Shown in pieces: positions 1 to 7,021 of a stretch of DNA of 21,178 nt. How positions within the stretch are numbered: the stretch's first letter is position 1; each line of letters starts with the position of its first letter. A program made the position numbers and the translations under genes. The stretch is from Burkholderiales bacterium (GTDB lineage Bacteria; Pseudomonadota; Gammaproteobacteria; Burkholderiales; Burkholderiaceae_C), in contig CANFNE010000010.1 in assembly GCA_947448105.1 (NCBI GenBank), positions 1 through 21,178 on the forward strand, given 5' to 3'. Under the pieces are notes generated by a model. It saw nothing but the letters and a program-made list of their open reading frames with translations. It did not search any database and was not told where the DNA came from.

Positions 1-1140
1 ATACACCGGCACAAACGATTGCTGTTGCTCCCGCAGCAAGCCGCCCAGCAAATTGCCCAGCATGGAACCCAGCCCCAGTAAGACGTTGCACAGGGCAAAC
101 ACCGCCGTGGCCTTGCGCGCATCGAACGACAGGCTGACAAAGGCCGGTATCAGGCCAAAAATCGAATTGAACACCAGCCCAAACAGCGCCCCGCCCACCA
201 GCACCTCCGCCATTGACGCATGGTGCAAAAACAACAATGTGCACAAGGCCAGCAAAAGGTAACTCAGGCTCAGCGCCCGGGCCACCGTAATCCTGTCGGC
301 CAGCGCGCCCATGGCCAGGCCGCCAAACATGCCTACCAACCCGATGGTGGACCACACCCAGCCGGCCGCCTCAGTGCTGTAGCCCAGCTCCTCGCGCAAA
401 AACGAGACCAGGTAGTTCATGGTCGGCATGCAGGCGATGCCGTTGAGAAACATCAAGAGCATGACCACCAGCGTCAAAGGGTCGCGCACCAGAGCGCGCC
501 AGCCCGTGTCGCCTGCTGGGTGTGGTGCTTGGGCGTCCACGTTCAGGGTCGCAGCCGGGCCCACCCGAAGGCGCGATACGCCCCAAGCCAAGAGCGCAAA
601 CGTCAGCACGGCAGAAAACACCCACACCAGCTTCCAGCCGCCCAAGGGCAGCAGCGCCGGCGTGCTAAACCCGTTCAAAAACAGACCGTAGGCCGTACCT
701 GATGACAGCAGCCCCAGCACCTTGCCCTGGTGCTGCGCCGCAATACCGCCTTGCACCACCGCCACCATAGGCACCCACACGGTGGCCGCTGCGGCCCCCG
801 TAATCACCATGAGCGCTGCGATCTGCACCGCATTGGCCACCAGCGGCATTAGCGCCAGGCAGGCGCCGCAGGCAGCCACCGACGCCAATATCAGCCGCAC
901 CGCGCCCAGCCAGCGCACCAGCGGGGCACAAACAAACGCACCCAGTAAAAAGCCCACCTGCCCCAGGCCGGTAATCCAGCCGATCTCGGTGTAATTCAGC
1001 CCCAAAGCCGCGCGCATATCGGGCAACAGCGTGGAAAACAGGTACACGCCAAACGCATAGGTGACCGCAATAAAGCTGGTCAGCAGCAGGGTGAGTTCCA
1101 GCGGCTGGGTGGGGGTGGGCGGTGGGCCTTGGGGTTGCAT
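1..1140 (-). CDS. MFS transporter (3' end outside window)
   Basis: Reading the minus strand from the ATG at 1140 gives an open frame of 380 codons that runs off the window start, so the last residues are missing. The product is very hydrophobic, with about 11-12 predicted transmembrane helices. A first half (helices 1-6) is followed by a polar loop at about residues 190-215, then a second half, as in the major facilitator superfamily. A loop motif resembling the MFS motif A (GALADRITVARAL) lies in the second half. MFS proteins are inner-membrane secondary transporters; the substrate cannot be read from the sequence. It is divergent from the photosynthesis genes and shares the 1141-1326 spacer with bciB, so it probably marks the cluster edge. 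No good ribosome binding site precedes the chosen start, so the start is moderately sure. It does not look like the PucC/LhaA antenna-assembly branch, though that was judged by eye only. Confidence 0.85.
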   Translation of the reverse strand, partial: MQPQGPPPTPTQPLELTLLLTSFIAVTYAFGVYLFSTLLPDMRAALGLNYTEIGWITGLGQVGFLLGAFVCAPLVRWLGAVRLILASVAACGACLALMPLVANAVQIAALMVITGAAAATVWVPMVAVVQGGIAAQHQGKVLGLLSSGTAYGLFLNGFSTPALLPLGGWKLVWVFSAVLTFALLAWGVSRLRVGPAATLNVDAQAPHPAGDTGWRALVRDPLTLVVMLLMFLNGIACMPTMNYLVSFLREELGYSTEAAGWVWSTIGLVGMFGGLAMGALADRITVARALSLSYLLLALCTLLFLHHASMAEVLVGGALFGLVFNSIFGLIPAFVSLSFDARKATAVFALCNVLLGLGSMLGNLLGGLLREQQQSFVPVY

Positions 1141-1255
1141 GTGGGGGCGGTTTGGTGCAGGAATTGTTCTGGCGAAACCCGTGCAGGCGCTGGCCCTGCA
1201 GCGACCCAGAGTGTTGCCTGCGCGGCGGCGCTCTCTTTGAAGTGGTTTGAATATG

Positions 1256-1273
1256 TGACAGACGTCTTTGTCA
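1256..1273. promoter_or_regulatory. Inverted repeat TGACA-N8-TGTCA upstream of bciB
   Basis: A perfect 5+5 bp inverted repeat with an 8-bp spacer lies 53 bp before the bciB start, inside the divergent spacer shared with the MFS gene. The same pattern, with the same flanking G (GTGACA-N8-TGTCA), recurs at 6966-6983 before crtE. It may also overlap a weak promoter (GTGACA at 1255-1260, TAAAAA at 1277-1282, 16-bp spacing). Its half-site order is opposite to the PpsR/CrtJ site TGT-N12-ACA, so a different regulator is inferred. The rest of the 1141-1326 spacer shows nothing I can name. Confidence 0.45.
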
Positions 1274-1326
1274 GAATAAAAAGACGGGCAGAGGTTTTTG
1301 GCCTGCCAATTGGGTAGTATGCGGCC

Positions 1327-2607
1327 ATGATCGCGCCTCCTAACCTTGCTGGCCCCGCGCCCCACCGCGACCTGTGCACCGACTGCGGCGTCTCGCGCAG
1401 CAGCGCGCCCAGGCGCTGCGCCAGCGCCTGCCAGTTCATCCAGCCCGACTATCCCCGGCTGGAGCGCCAAGTGCATGGCCGCACCCGCGACATGGCGCGC
1501 CCCAACGAGCTGCACTTTGGCCCCCACCTGCACACGCTGCGCGCCACCTTGCGCCAACCGGCGGTGGGCGCGCAGTGGAGTGGCATTACCACCCGCATCG
1601 CCGAGCGCCTGCTAGAGACGGGCCAGGTGCAAGCCGTGCTGGCCATGGCCCCTGACCCCCACGACCGCTGGAAACCGGTGCCCGTGCTCGTCACCCAGGC
1701 CCAAGACATGGCGCAGTGCCGGGGCATGCGCATGGGCTACGCGCCGCTGCTGGCACTCTTGGAGCCCGCGCGCGCCCAGGGCATCACGCGGCTGGCGGTG
1801 GTGGGCGTGGCCTGCCAGGTCTACGCCTTGCGCGCGCTGGAAAAAGAGCTGGGCTTTGAGCAAATCTATGTGATTGGCACACCTTGCTCAGACAACACGA
1901 CCACCGAAAACTTCCACGAGTTTTTAGGCTTGGTCGCAGGCCAAACCCAGGACGACCCCAAGGCCATTTCCTACCTTGAGTTTCGGGCCGACTACCACGT
2001 CGAGCTGCGCTTTGACGACGGCCGGCGCCGCGAGATTCCGTTTTTGCAGCTGCCTTTGTCGCAGCTGCGACCCGACTTTTTTCCCATGACCTGCCGCAGT
2101 TGCGTGGACTACACCAACGTGCTCTCGGACATCACCGTGGGCTATATGGGTGGCGAAGGCCAGCAGTGGCTCTTGGTGCGCAATGCGCGCGGCCAGCAGA
2201 TGCTGGACCTGCTGGGCGACGAAGTTCAGATTAGCGCGCCGGGCAGCGCGGGCAAGCGCGCAGGCGCCGTCAAAGGGTTTATTGGGAATGTGCAGCGCGC
2301 CGCCGGTGGCCTGCCGCTGCGGCGCATGCCCGACTGGCTGCGTCCCATTGTGGGCTGGTTGATGCCCAAGGTGGGGCCGCGCGGTCTGGAATTTGCGCGT
2401 GCCCGGGTCGAGATGAAGGCCGCAGAAACCATCATCCACCTGCGCCGCGAAGAGCCCCAGCGCATGAAAAACATGGTACCCGTCCACGTGTGGCAGCTGA
2501 TGCAGCCCTATGGCCTGGCGCCTGAGCCGGGCGAACTGCCCGCCGCACCTACGTCCATGCCCGCGCCCGCAGCCGCGCCCCAGGGCCGCGCCACCCCTCA
2601 ACTTTGA
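1327..2607 (+). CDS. bciB: BciB-like 3,8-divinyl (proto)chlorophyllide a 8-vinyl reductase
   Basis: The 426-residue product belongs to the coenzyme F420 hydrogenase/dehydrogenase beta-subunit (FrhB) family. Within a bacteriochlorophyll cluster this family is represented by BciB, the ferredoxin-dependent 8-vinyl reductase with FAD and [4Fe-4S] clusters. Visible support: an N-terminal cysteine set (C17, C20, C31, C35), the segment GVACQVYALRAL (about residue 160), the GTPCSDNTTTENF segment, and a C-x2-C followed by DYTNVLSDITVGYMGG (about residues 255-280). These are typical of BciB-type FrhB proteins. The last 25 residues are Pro/Ala-rich and probably disordered. It sits 18 bp before bchI in the same direction, consistent with a role in Mg-tetrapyrrole synthesis. 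No strong Shine-Dalgarno is seen at the ATG. An F420-linked enzyme is the family-level alternative, but the context argues against it. Confidence 0.82.
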   Translation: MIAPPNLAGPAPHRDLCTDCGVSRSSAPRRCASACQFIQPDYPRLERQVHGRTRDMARPNELHFGPHLHTLRATLRQPAVGAQWSGITTRIAERLLETGQVQAVLAMAPDPHDRWKPVPVLVTQAQDMAQCRGMRMGYAPLLALLEPARAQGITRLAVVGVACQVYALRALEKELGFEQIYVIGTPCSDNTTTENFHEFLGLVAGQTQDDPKAISYLEFRADYHVELRFDDGRRREIPFLQLPLSQLRPDFFPMTCRSCVDYTNVLSDITVGYMGGEGQQWLLVRNARGQQMLDLLGDEVQISAPGSAGKRAGAVKGFIGNVQRAAGGLPLRRMPDWLRPIVGWLMPKVGPRGLEFARARVEMKAAETIIHLRREEPQRMKNMVPVHVWQLMQPYGLAPEPGELPAAPTSMPAPAAAPQGRATPQL

Positions 2608-2625
2608 CCCTTCTCTTTTATTTGT

Positions 2626-3669
2626 ATGGCACTTACTTTTCCTTTTTCCGCCATCGTCGGCCAGGACGAAATGAAGCTGGCTATTTTGCTCACCGCCATT
2701 GACCCGAGCATTGGCGGTGTGCTGGTGTTTGGCGACCGGGGCACCGGCAAATCGACCGCCGTGCGCGCGCTGGCCGCCTTGCTGCCCAAGATGCGCGCCG
2801 TGGTGGGCTGCCGCTACGGCTGCGACCCGGCGGCGGCTACCTGCCCCGACTGCGCGGCGCGCGCGGCGGCCAAACCCGGCGCGGTGGCCAGCCAGCTGGT
2901 CAGCGTGCCCGTGGTGGACATGCCGCTGGGCGCCACCGAAGACCGCGTGGTGGGCGCGCTGGACCTGGAGCGCGCGCTATCGCAAGGCGTCAAGGCCTTT
3001 GAGCCGGGGTTGCTCGCGCGCGCCAACCGCGGCTATTTGTACATTGACGAGGTCAACCTGCTCGAAGACCACCTGGTGGACTTGCTGATTGATGTGGCCG
3101 CCTCGGGCGAAAACGTGGTCGAGCGCGAGGGCCTGAGCGTGCGCCACCCAGCGCGCTTTGTGCTGATCGGCAGCGGCAACCCGGAAGAGGGCGAATTGCG
3201 CCCCCAGTTGCTGGACCGCTTTGGCCTGTCGGTCGAGGTGAAAACCCCCGCAGCCCTGGCGCAGCGGGTCGAGGTGGTCAAGCGCCGCGACGCTTTCGAG
3301 CGCGACCCTAGCGCGTTTGCCGCAGACTGGAAAAAGGAAGACGACCGCGTGCGCCGCAGCATCGTGGCCGCGCGCAAGCGCCTGGGCGCGGTGGATATTC
3401 CGGATGCCGCGCGCGAGTTTGCCGCGCGCCTGTGCATGGCGCTGGGCACCGACGGCCTGCGCGGTGACCTGACCTTGGTGCGCGCCGCCCGCGCCTATGC
3501 CGCGCTGCAGGGCGACGCCGCCGTGCACGAGTCGCACCTGCGCTTTGTCGCCGCGCCCGCGCTGCGCCACCGCCTGCGGCGCAACCCGCTGGACGACTCT
3601 GGCTCGGGTACCCGCGTGGAGCGCGCCTTGCAAGAGCTAGGAAGCGCCCCGGTGGCCAAGGCCGCCTGA
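2626..3669 (+). CDS. bchI: Magnesium chelatase ATPase subunit I
   Basis: BchI is the AAA+ ATPase of magnesium chelatase. With BchD and BchH it drives insertion of Mg2+ into protoporphyrin IX, the first committed step to bacteriochlorophyll. The 347-residue product has the family's usual length. It carries a Walker A GDRGTGKST at residues 36-44, a Walker B LYIDEVNLL at about 138-146, and the sensor segment VLIGSGNPEEGELRPQLLDRF with its arginine. The VVGCRYGCDP insert with four cysteines (62, 66, 73, 76) is common in bacterial BchI. It starts 18 bp after bciB and is followed after 172 bp by bchD. The start is supported by the conserved FPFSAIVGQDEMK beginning, not by a clear ribosome binding site. 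Confidence 0.97.
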   Translation: MALTFPFSAIVGQDEMKLAILLTAIDPSIGGVLVFGDRGTGKSTAVRALAALLPKMRAVVGCRYGCDPAAATCPDCAARAAAKPGAVASQLVSVPVVDMPLGATEDRVVGALDLERALSQGVKAFEPGLLARANRGYLYIDEVNLLEDHLVDLLIDVAASGENVVEREGLSVRHPARFVLIGSGNPEEGELRPQLLDRFGLSVEVKTPAALAQRVEVVKRRDAFERDPSAFAADWKKEDDRVRRSIVAARKRLGAVDIPDAAREFAARLCMALGTDGLRGDLTLVRAARAYAALQGDAAVHESHLRFVAAPALRHRLRRNPLDDSGSGTRVERALQELGSAPVAKAA

Positions 3670-3841
3670 ACGCCACAAGCCGCGCCCAAGTTGCAGCTCT
3701 GCCAACCGTTGCCTGCCCACGCCATGTTGCCCTTGTCCCCCGCGCCCCTTGCGCCCCCAGCGCGCCCAGCGCCCCCTGGGCCCGCCTTTCCCGCTGCGTT
3801 GGACACCGGCGCTGCCACGCCCATGCCCGAGCCCGCTTTTC

Positions 3842-5707
3842 ATGCAAGGTGACGCCGCCACCGTCGCCGCCCTGTTTGCCGTAGACCCGGTGGGTCTGGG
3901 TGGCGTTGCGGTGCGCGCGCCCGCTGGCGCTTTGCGCGCTGACTGGCTGGACTTGTTGCGCGGATTGCTGCCTGCGGGCACGCCGCTGCGCCGGGTGCCG
4001 CTCAACACCAGCGACACGGCCTTGTTGGGCGGCCTGGACCTGGGCGCTACTTTGCAAAGCGGCCGGCCCGTGGTGCTGCAGGGCCTGCTGGCGCAGGCCG
4101 ATGGCGGCGTGCTGCTGCTGGCCATGGCCGAGCGCATGGGCGCTGCCGCAGCCACCCGCTTTTGCGCCGCGCTTGACACCCAAACCGTGCAGTTGCAGCG
4201 CGACGGCCTGGCCGCAGAGCACCCCGCGCGCTTAGGCCTGGTGGCGCTGGACGAAGGCATAGGCGAAGACGAACACATGCCCGCCGCCCTGCGCGACCGG
4301 ATGGCCTTTAACCTGGTGCTCGACAGCGCATCGGCACAGGAAGACGGCCCCGACTGGAGCGCGCCCGAAGTGCTGGCCGCGCGCGCGCGCCTGCCCCAGG
4401 TCGCGCTGGACGACGAAGGCCTGCGCGCCCTGTGCGCGGCCGCGCAGGCGCTGGGCATGGATTCGCTGCGCGCTCCGCTGCTGGCCGCCCGCGCCGCCCG
4501 CGCCGCCGCCGCGCTGGCCGGTTGCGACGCGGTGGAGGAAGAGCACATTGCAGTGGCCGCCCGCCTGGTGCTGGCGCCGCGCGCTACCCGGTTGCCGCCC
4601 CCCAGCGCCGATGACACGGCCGCCGCCGATGCGCCTGAAGATGCGCCAGCCGACACACCAGACGATGCCGCCGAGCCCGAGCCACCCCCGCCCGACAGCC
4701 AAGCCAAGCCGCCTCCGGAGCCCGATGCCAGCGAGCAGCCGCCTGCCGACCCTGGCGCACCGCCCGCCGCACCCACCGACGACGACACCGATCAGCCCCC
4801 CGCGGTAGGTGAAACGCTGGACGAGCGCATCCTGGACGCAGCCCTGGCGGCCTTGCCCGCAGGCCTGCTGGCGTCTTTGAAGATCTCGCAACTCGCGCGC
4901 GCCAAAACCCCCAGCGCGGGCAGTGCGGGCGCGGCGCAGCACAGCGCGCTGCGCGGCCGCCCCATCGGCGCGCGCAAGGGCGAGCCGCGCGCGGGCCAGC
5001 GCCTCAACGTGCTGGAAACCCTGCGCGCCGCCGCACCCTGGCAAAAGCTGCGGCAGGCGGCAGCACAGGCGCGCGGCGTGGCCCCCGCTCCCCGGCGCAT
5101 TCAGGTGCGCAAAGAAGACTTTCACGTGGCCCGCTTTCGCCAGCTCGGCCAGACCACCACGGTGTTTGTGGTGGACGCATCGGGTTCCGCCGCGCTCAAC
5201 CGCCTGGCCGAGGCCAAGGGCGCGGTCGAGTTGCTGCTGGCCGACTGCTATGTGCGGCGCGACAGCGTGGCGGTGCTGGCCTTTCGGGGCAAGGCCGCCG
5301 AGCTGCTGCTGCCGCCCACCCGCTCGCTGGCGCGCGCCAAGCGCAGCCTGGCCGGCCTGCCCGGCGGGGGTGGCACGCCCCTGGCCAGCGCCATGGACGC
5401 AGCGCTGGCGCTGGCCGAACAAATCCGGCGCAAGGGCGAAACCCCCCTCCTGGTGCTGCTGACCGACGGGCGCGGCAACATCGCCCGCGACGGCACGCCC
5501 GGGCGCGCGCAGGCCGCACTCGACAGCCAAGCCGCCGCCGCCGCGCTGCGTTTGGCAGGCATTACCGCGCTGCTGGTGGACACCTCGGCGCAGCCGCACG
5601 CGGCGGCGCAGGCGCTTGCCCGCACCATGGGCGCGCAGTACCTGGCGCTGCCCTACGCCGGCGCGCAGGCGGTGTCCCAGGCGGTGCGCGCTGTGAGCGG
5701 GCGCTAA
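3842..5707 (+). CDS. bchD: Magnesium chelatase subunit D
   Basis: BchD is the non-catalytic AAA+ partner of BchI and the platform for the chelatase complex. The N-terminal part (to about residue 250) aligns by eye to a degenerate AAA+ domain (LGGLDLGATLQSGRPV, VALDEG). A Pro/Ala/Asp-rich acidic linker follows (about 250-320), then a C-terminal von Willebrand A (integrin I) domain. Its MIDAS residues D445, S447 and S449 sit in VVDASGSAALNRL, with T541-D542 in LLTDGRGN. The frame is open further upstream from a TTG at 3749, but those 31 residues are Pro/Arg-rich and unlike the family. The ATG at 3842 gives 621 residues and a family-like beginning, though no clear Shine-Dalgarno precedes it. The 3670-3841 gap before it is C-rich and shows no other gene. 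The gene lies between bchI and bchO, the standard order. Confidence 0.95.
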   Translation: MQGDAATVAALFAVDPVGLGGVAVRAPAGALRADWLDLLRGLLPAGTPLRRVPLNTSDTALLGGLDLGATLQSGRPVVLQGLLAQADGGVLLLAMAERMGAAAATRFCAALDTQTVQLQRDGLAAEHPARLGLVALDEGIGEDEHMPAALRDRMAFNLVLDSASAQEDGPDWSAPEVLAARARLPQVALDDEGLRALCAAAQALGMDSLRAPLLAARAARAAAALAGCDAVEEEHIAVAARLVLAPRATRLPPPSADDTAAADAPEDAPADTPDDAAEPEPPPPDSQAKPPPEPDASEQPPADPGAPPAAPTDDDTDQPPAVGETLDERILDAALAALPAGLLASLKISQLARAKTPSAGSAGAAQHSALRGRPIGARKGEPRAGQRLNVLETLRAAAPWQKLRQAAAQARGVAPAPRRIQVRKEDFHVARFRQLGQTTTVFVVDASGSAALNRLAEAKGAVELLLADCYVRRDSVAVLAFRGKAAELLLPPTRSLARAKRSLAGLPGGGGTPLASAMDAALALAEQIRRKGETPLLVLLTDGRGNIARDGTPGRAQAALDSQAAAAALRLAGITALLVDTSAQPHAAAQALARTMGAQYLALPYAGAQAVSQAVRAVSGR

Positions 5708-5799
5708 ACCGCCGCGAATTCGCCACCAACGGCCTGCGAGCTGCCCGCCCACCGCCAACCCAGCGTTCACCCCGCAATCCAGCCCCTTAATCCACGCCC

Positions 5800-6699
5800 A
5801 TGCGCCCACGCCTTGACTTTGCCACCGATGGCGCCCACTGGCCGCACCGCGATCTGTCGCGCTTTGTGGACGCGGCGGGCCTGCGCTGGCATGTGCAGCA
5901 CGCGCCGCACCCCGACCCCGCCGCGTCCACTGTGCTGTTGCTGCACGGCACGGGCGCCTCCACCCATTCCTGGCGTGACCTGGTTCCTCTGCTGCAGCCC
6001 AAGGTGTCGGTGCTGGCGCTGGATTTACCCGGCCACGGCTTTAGCGCCATGCCGCAGGGCGAGGCCGTGGCCGAACGCTGCTCGCTGCCTGGCATGGCGC
6101 GCGGCGTGGCCGCGTTGTTGCAGACCCTGGGCGTCGTACCTGCCACCGTGGTAGGCCATTCAGCGGGTGCAGCGCTGGCCTGCCGCATGGCGCTCGATGG
6201 CCTGCTGGCACCCCAGTGCCTGGTGTCCGTCAACGGCGCCTTGCTGCCGCTGGACGGTTGGGCGGGACAGTTTTTTTCGCCCCTGGCCAAGCTGCTGGCC
6301 AAGGCGCCCCTGGTGCCTGCGCTGTTTTCCTGGCGTGCGGCGCAGTCCGATGTGCTGCAAAAGCTGCTCGACGGTACCGGCTCGCGCCTGGACGCACAGG
6401 GCCGCGCGCTGTACCGCCAGCTCATCGCCAACCCTGGCCACGCGGGCGGGGCGCTGGCCATGATGGCGCACTGGGATTTGCACACCCTGGAGCGCGATCT
6501 ACCCGCCTTGCGCACGCCGCTGACCCTGGTGGTGGGGGCGCACGATGTCATCGTGCCCCCGGCGGTGGCCTACCGCGTGGCCGCTTTGCTGCGCCAGCAA
6601 AGCCCGCGCCCGGTGCAGGTGCTGGCCGGCCTGGGTCACCTGGCCCATGAAGAGCAGCCCGGCGCCATCGCGCCGCTGGTACTGGCCGCGCACGCCTGA
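5800..6699 (+). CDS. bchO: BchO, alpha/beta hydrolase linked to magnesium chelatase
   Basis: BchO is an alpha/beta-hydrolase-fold protein almost always encoded next to bchID in purple bacteria and assigned to the Mg-chelatase step; its reaction is not firmly known. The 299-residue product shows the oxyanion-hole segment LLLHGTGAS (about 46-54) and the nucleophile elbow GHSAG with S121. The likely acid is D249 in GAHDVIVP, and the likely base is H280 in GLGHLAHEEQPG. The opening HWPHRDLSRFVDAAGLRWHV is typical of BchO. It begins 92 bp after bchD and ends the bciB-bchIDO block; a terminator-like hairpin lies 68 bp after its stop. A generic hydrolase is possible from the fold alone, but the context makes BchO the best call. 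Confidence 0.92.
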   Translation: MRPRLDFATDGAHWPHRDLSRFVDAAGLRWHVQHAPHPDPAASTVLLLHGTGASTHSWRDLVPLLQPKVSVLALDLPGHGFSAMPQGEAVAERCSLPGMARGVAALLQTLGVVPATVVGHSAGAALACRMALDGLLAPQCLVSVNGALLPLDGWAGQFFSPLAKLLAKAPLVPALFSWRAAQSDVLQKLLDGTGSRLDAQGRALYRQLIANPGHAGGALAMMAHWDLHTLERDLPALRTPLTLVVGAHDVIVPPAVAYRVAALLRQQSPRPVQVLAGLGHLAHEEQPGAIAPLVLAAHA

Positions 6700-6767
6700 A
6701 ACCGCGCTGCGCGGACGGGCGCAAGCCCCTGGAGCCCTCCCAAAAATGGCGATTTGTCGGGTCGCTC

Positions 6768-6788
6768 GTGTGCGGGCGCACACTTTTT
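6768..6788 (+). terminator. Intrinsic terminator candidate after bchO
   Basis: A 6-bp perfect stem GTGTGC / GCACAC around a GGGC tetraloop is followed directly by five T residues. It lies 68 bp beyond the bchO stop, which is a sensible place to end the bciB-bchIDO transcript and insulate it from the crtE promoter. The stem is short, so termination may be partial. Confidence 0.55.
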
Positions 6789-6821
6789 GTGCTGCGCAGC
6801 CACCGATTATTGCGCGGGTAT

Positions 6822-6862
6822 TCCCTAGGTCTGGGCAGCGATTTAGCGCCATCCCAGAGGGA
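6822..6862. repeat. Interrupted inverted repeat in the bchO-crtE spacer
   Basis: TCCCT-aggt-CTGGG (6822-6835) can pair with CCCAG-AGGGA (6853-6862), giving ten base pairs with a 4-nt bulge on one arm and a 17-nt loop. No T-run follows. It could be a weak RNA structure or a split operator; no function is evident. Confidence 0.3.
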
Positions 6863-6920
6863 AAACAGCGTGGAAAAACTGCTTCAACATAAAGCAGACA
6901 AAAAAACGCGTAAATCCCCG

Positions 6921-6934
6921 TTGACATAGATCAA
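6921..6934. promoter_or_regulatory. FNR/FnrL-type box
   Basis: TTGAC-ATAG-ATCAA matches the FNR consensus TTGAT-N4-ATCAA at 9 of 10 positions. FnrL/FNR proteins are known oxygen-responsive regulators of photosynthesis genes in purple bacteria. The box covers the -35 element of the promoter read here. That would favour repression from this promoter, or activation of an alternative start about 13 nt further downstream; the sequence cannot decide between them. Confidence 0.55.
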
Positions 6935-6949
6935 GTAAGTGTCTACATT
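6921..6949 (+). promoter_or_regulatory. Sigma70-like promoter of the crtE superoperon
   Basis: A consensus -35 TTGACA (6921-6926) is followed after exactly 17 bp by TACATT (6944-6949), a 4/6 match to the -10 consensus. The inferred start is near 6956, about 65 nt before the crtE ATG. It is the only convincing promoter in the 322-bp gap 6700-7021 and overlaps both an FNR-type box and a PpsR/CrtJ-type site. It probably drives crtEF-bchCXYZ and, by read-through, the puf genes. Confidence 0.6.
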
Positions 6950-6957
6950 TATTTACA
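6940..6957. promoter_or_regulatory. PpsR/CrtJ-type operator TGT-N12-ACA
   Basis: TGTCTACATTTATTTACA is an exact TGT-N12-ACA site with an AT-rich centre, the known binding pattern of the aerobic repressor PpsR/CrtJ. It overlaps the -10 element and the inferred transcription start, as expected for a repressor. PpsR/CrtJ control of crt, bch and puf genes is established in Rhodobacter and Rubrivivax; binding here is inferred. Confidence 0.65.
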
Positions 6958-6965
6958 AGCAGAAG

Positions 6966-6983
6966 TGACAACCAAAACTGTCA
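6966..6983. promoter_or_regulatory. Inverted repeat TGACA-N8-TGTCA upstream of crtE
   Basis: TGACAACCAAAACTGTCA is a perfect 5+5 bp inverted repeat with an 8-bp spacer, 38 bp before the crtE ATG. It lies just downstream of the PpsR-type site and of the inferred transcription start. It is the second copy of the pattern seen at 1256-1273 before bciB, including the preceding G. A shared regulator of the two photosynthesis transcripts is inferred. Confidence 0.45.
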
Positions 6984-7021
6984 TTTCTGGGCTGTGAGTG
7001 CAAACACCCTGGAGACTGTGC

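Noticed and set aside
1256..1273. Reading the bciB inverted repeat as a PpsR/CrtJ site
   Set aside because: PpsR/CrtJ sites are TGT-N12-ACA; here the half-sites are in the opposite order (TGACA first), so the consensus is not met.
1129..1317. Small plus-strand frame in the MFS-bciB spacer
   Set aside because: It overlaps the MFS start, has no convincing ribosome binding site and no recognisable sequence; the spacer reads better as a divergent promoter region.
4232..5809. Long minus-strand open frame (525 codons) opposite bchD
   Set aside because: It mirrors the codon pattern of bchD in GC-rich DNA, is rich in Arg/Gly/Ala/Gln without recognisable domains, and bchD on the plus strand is certain.
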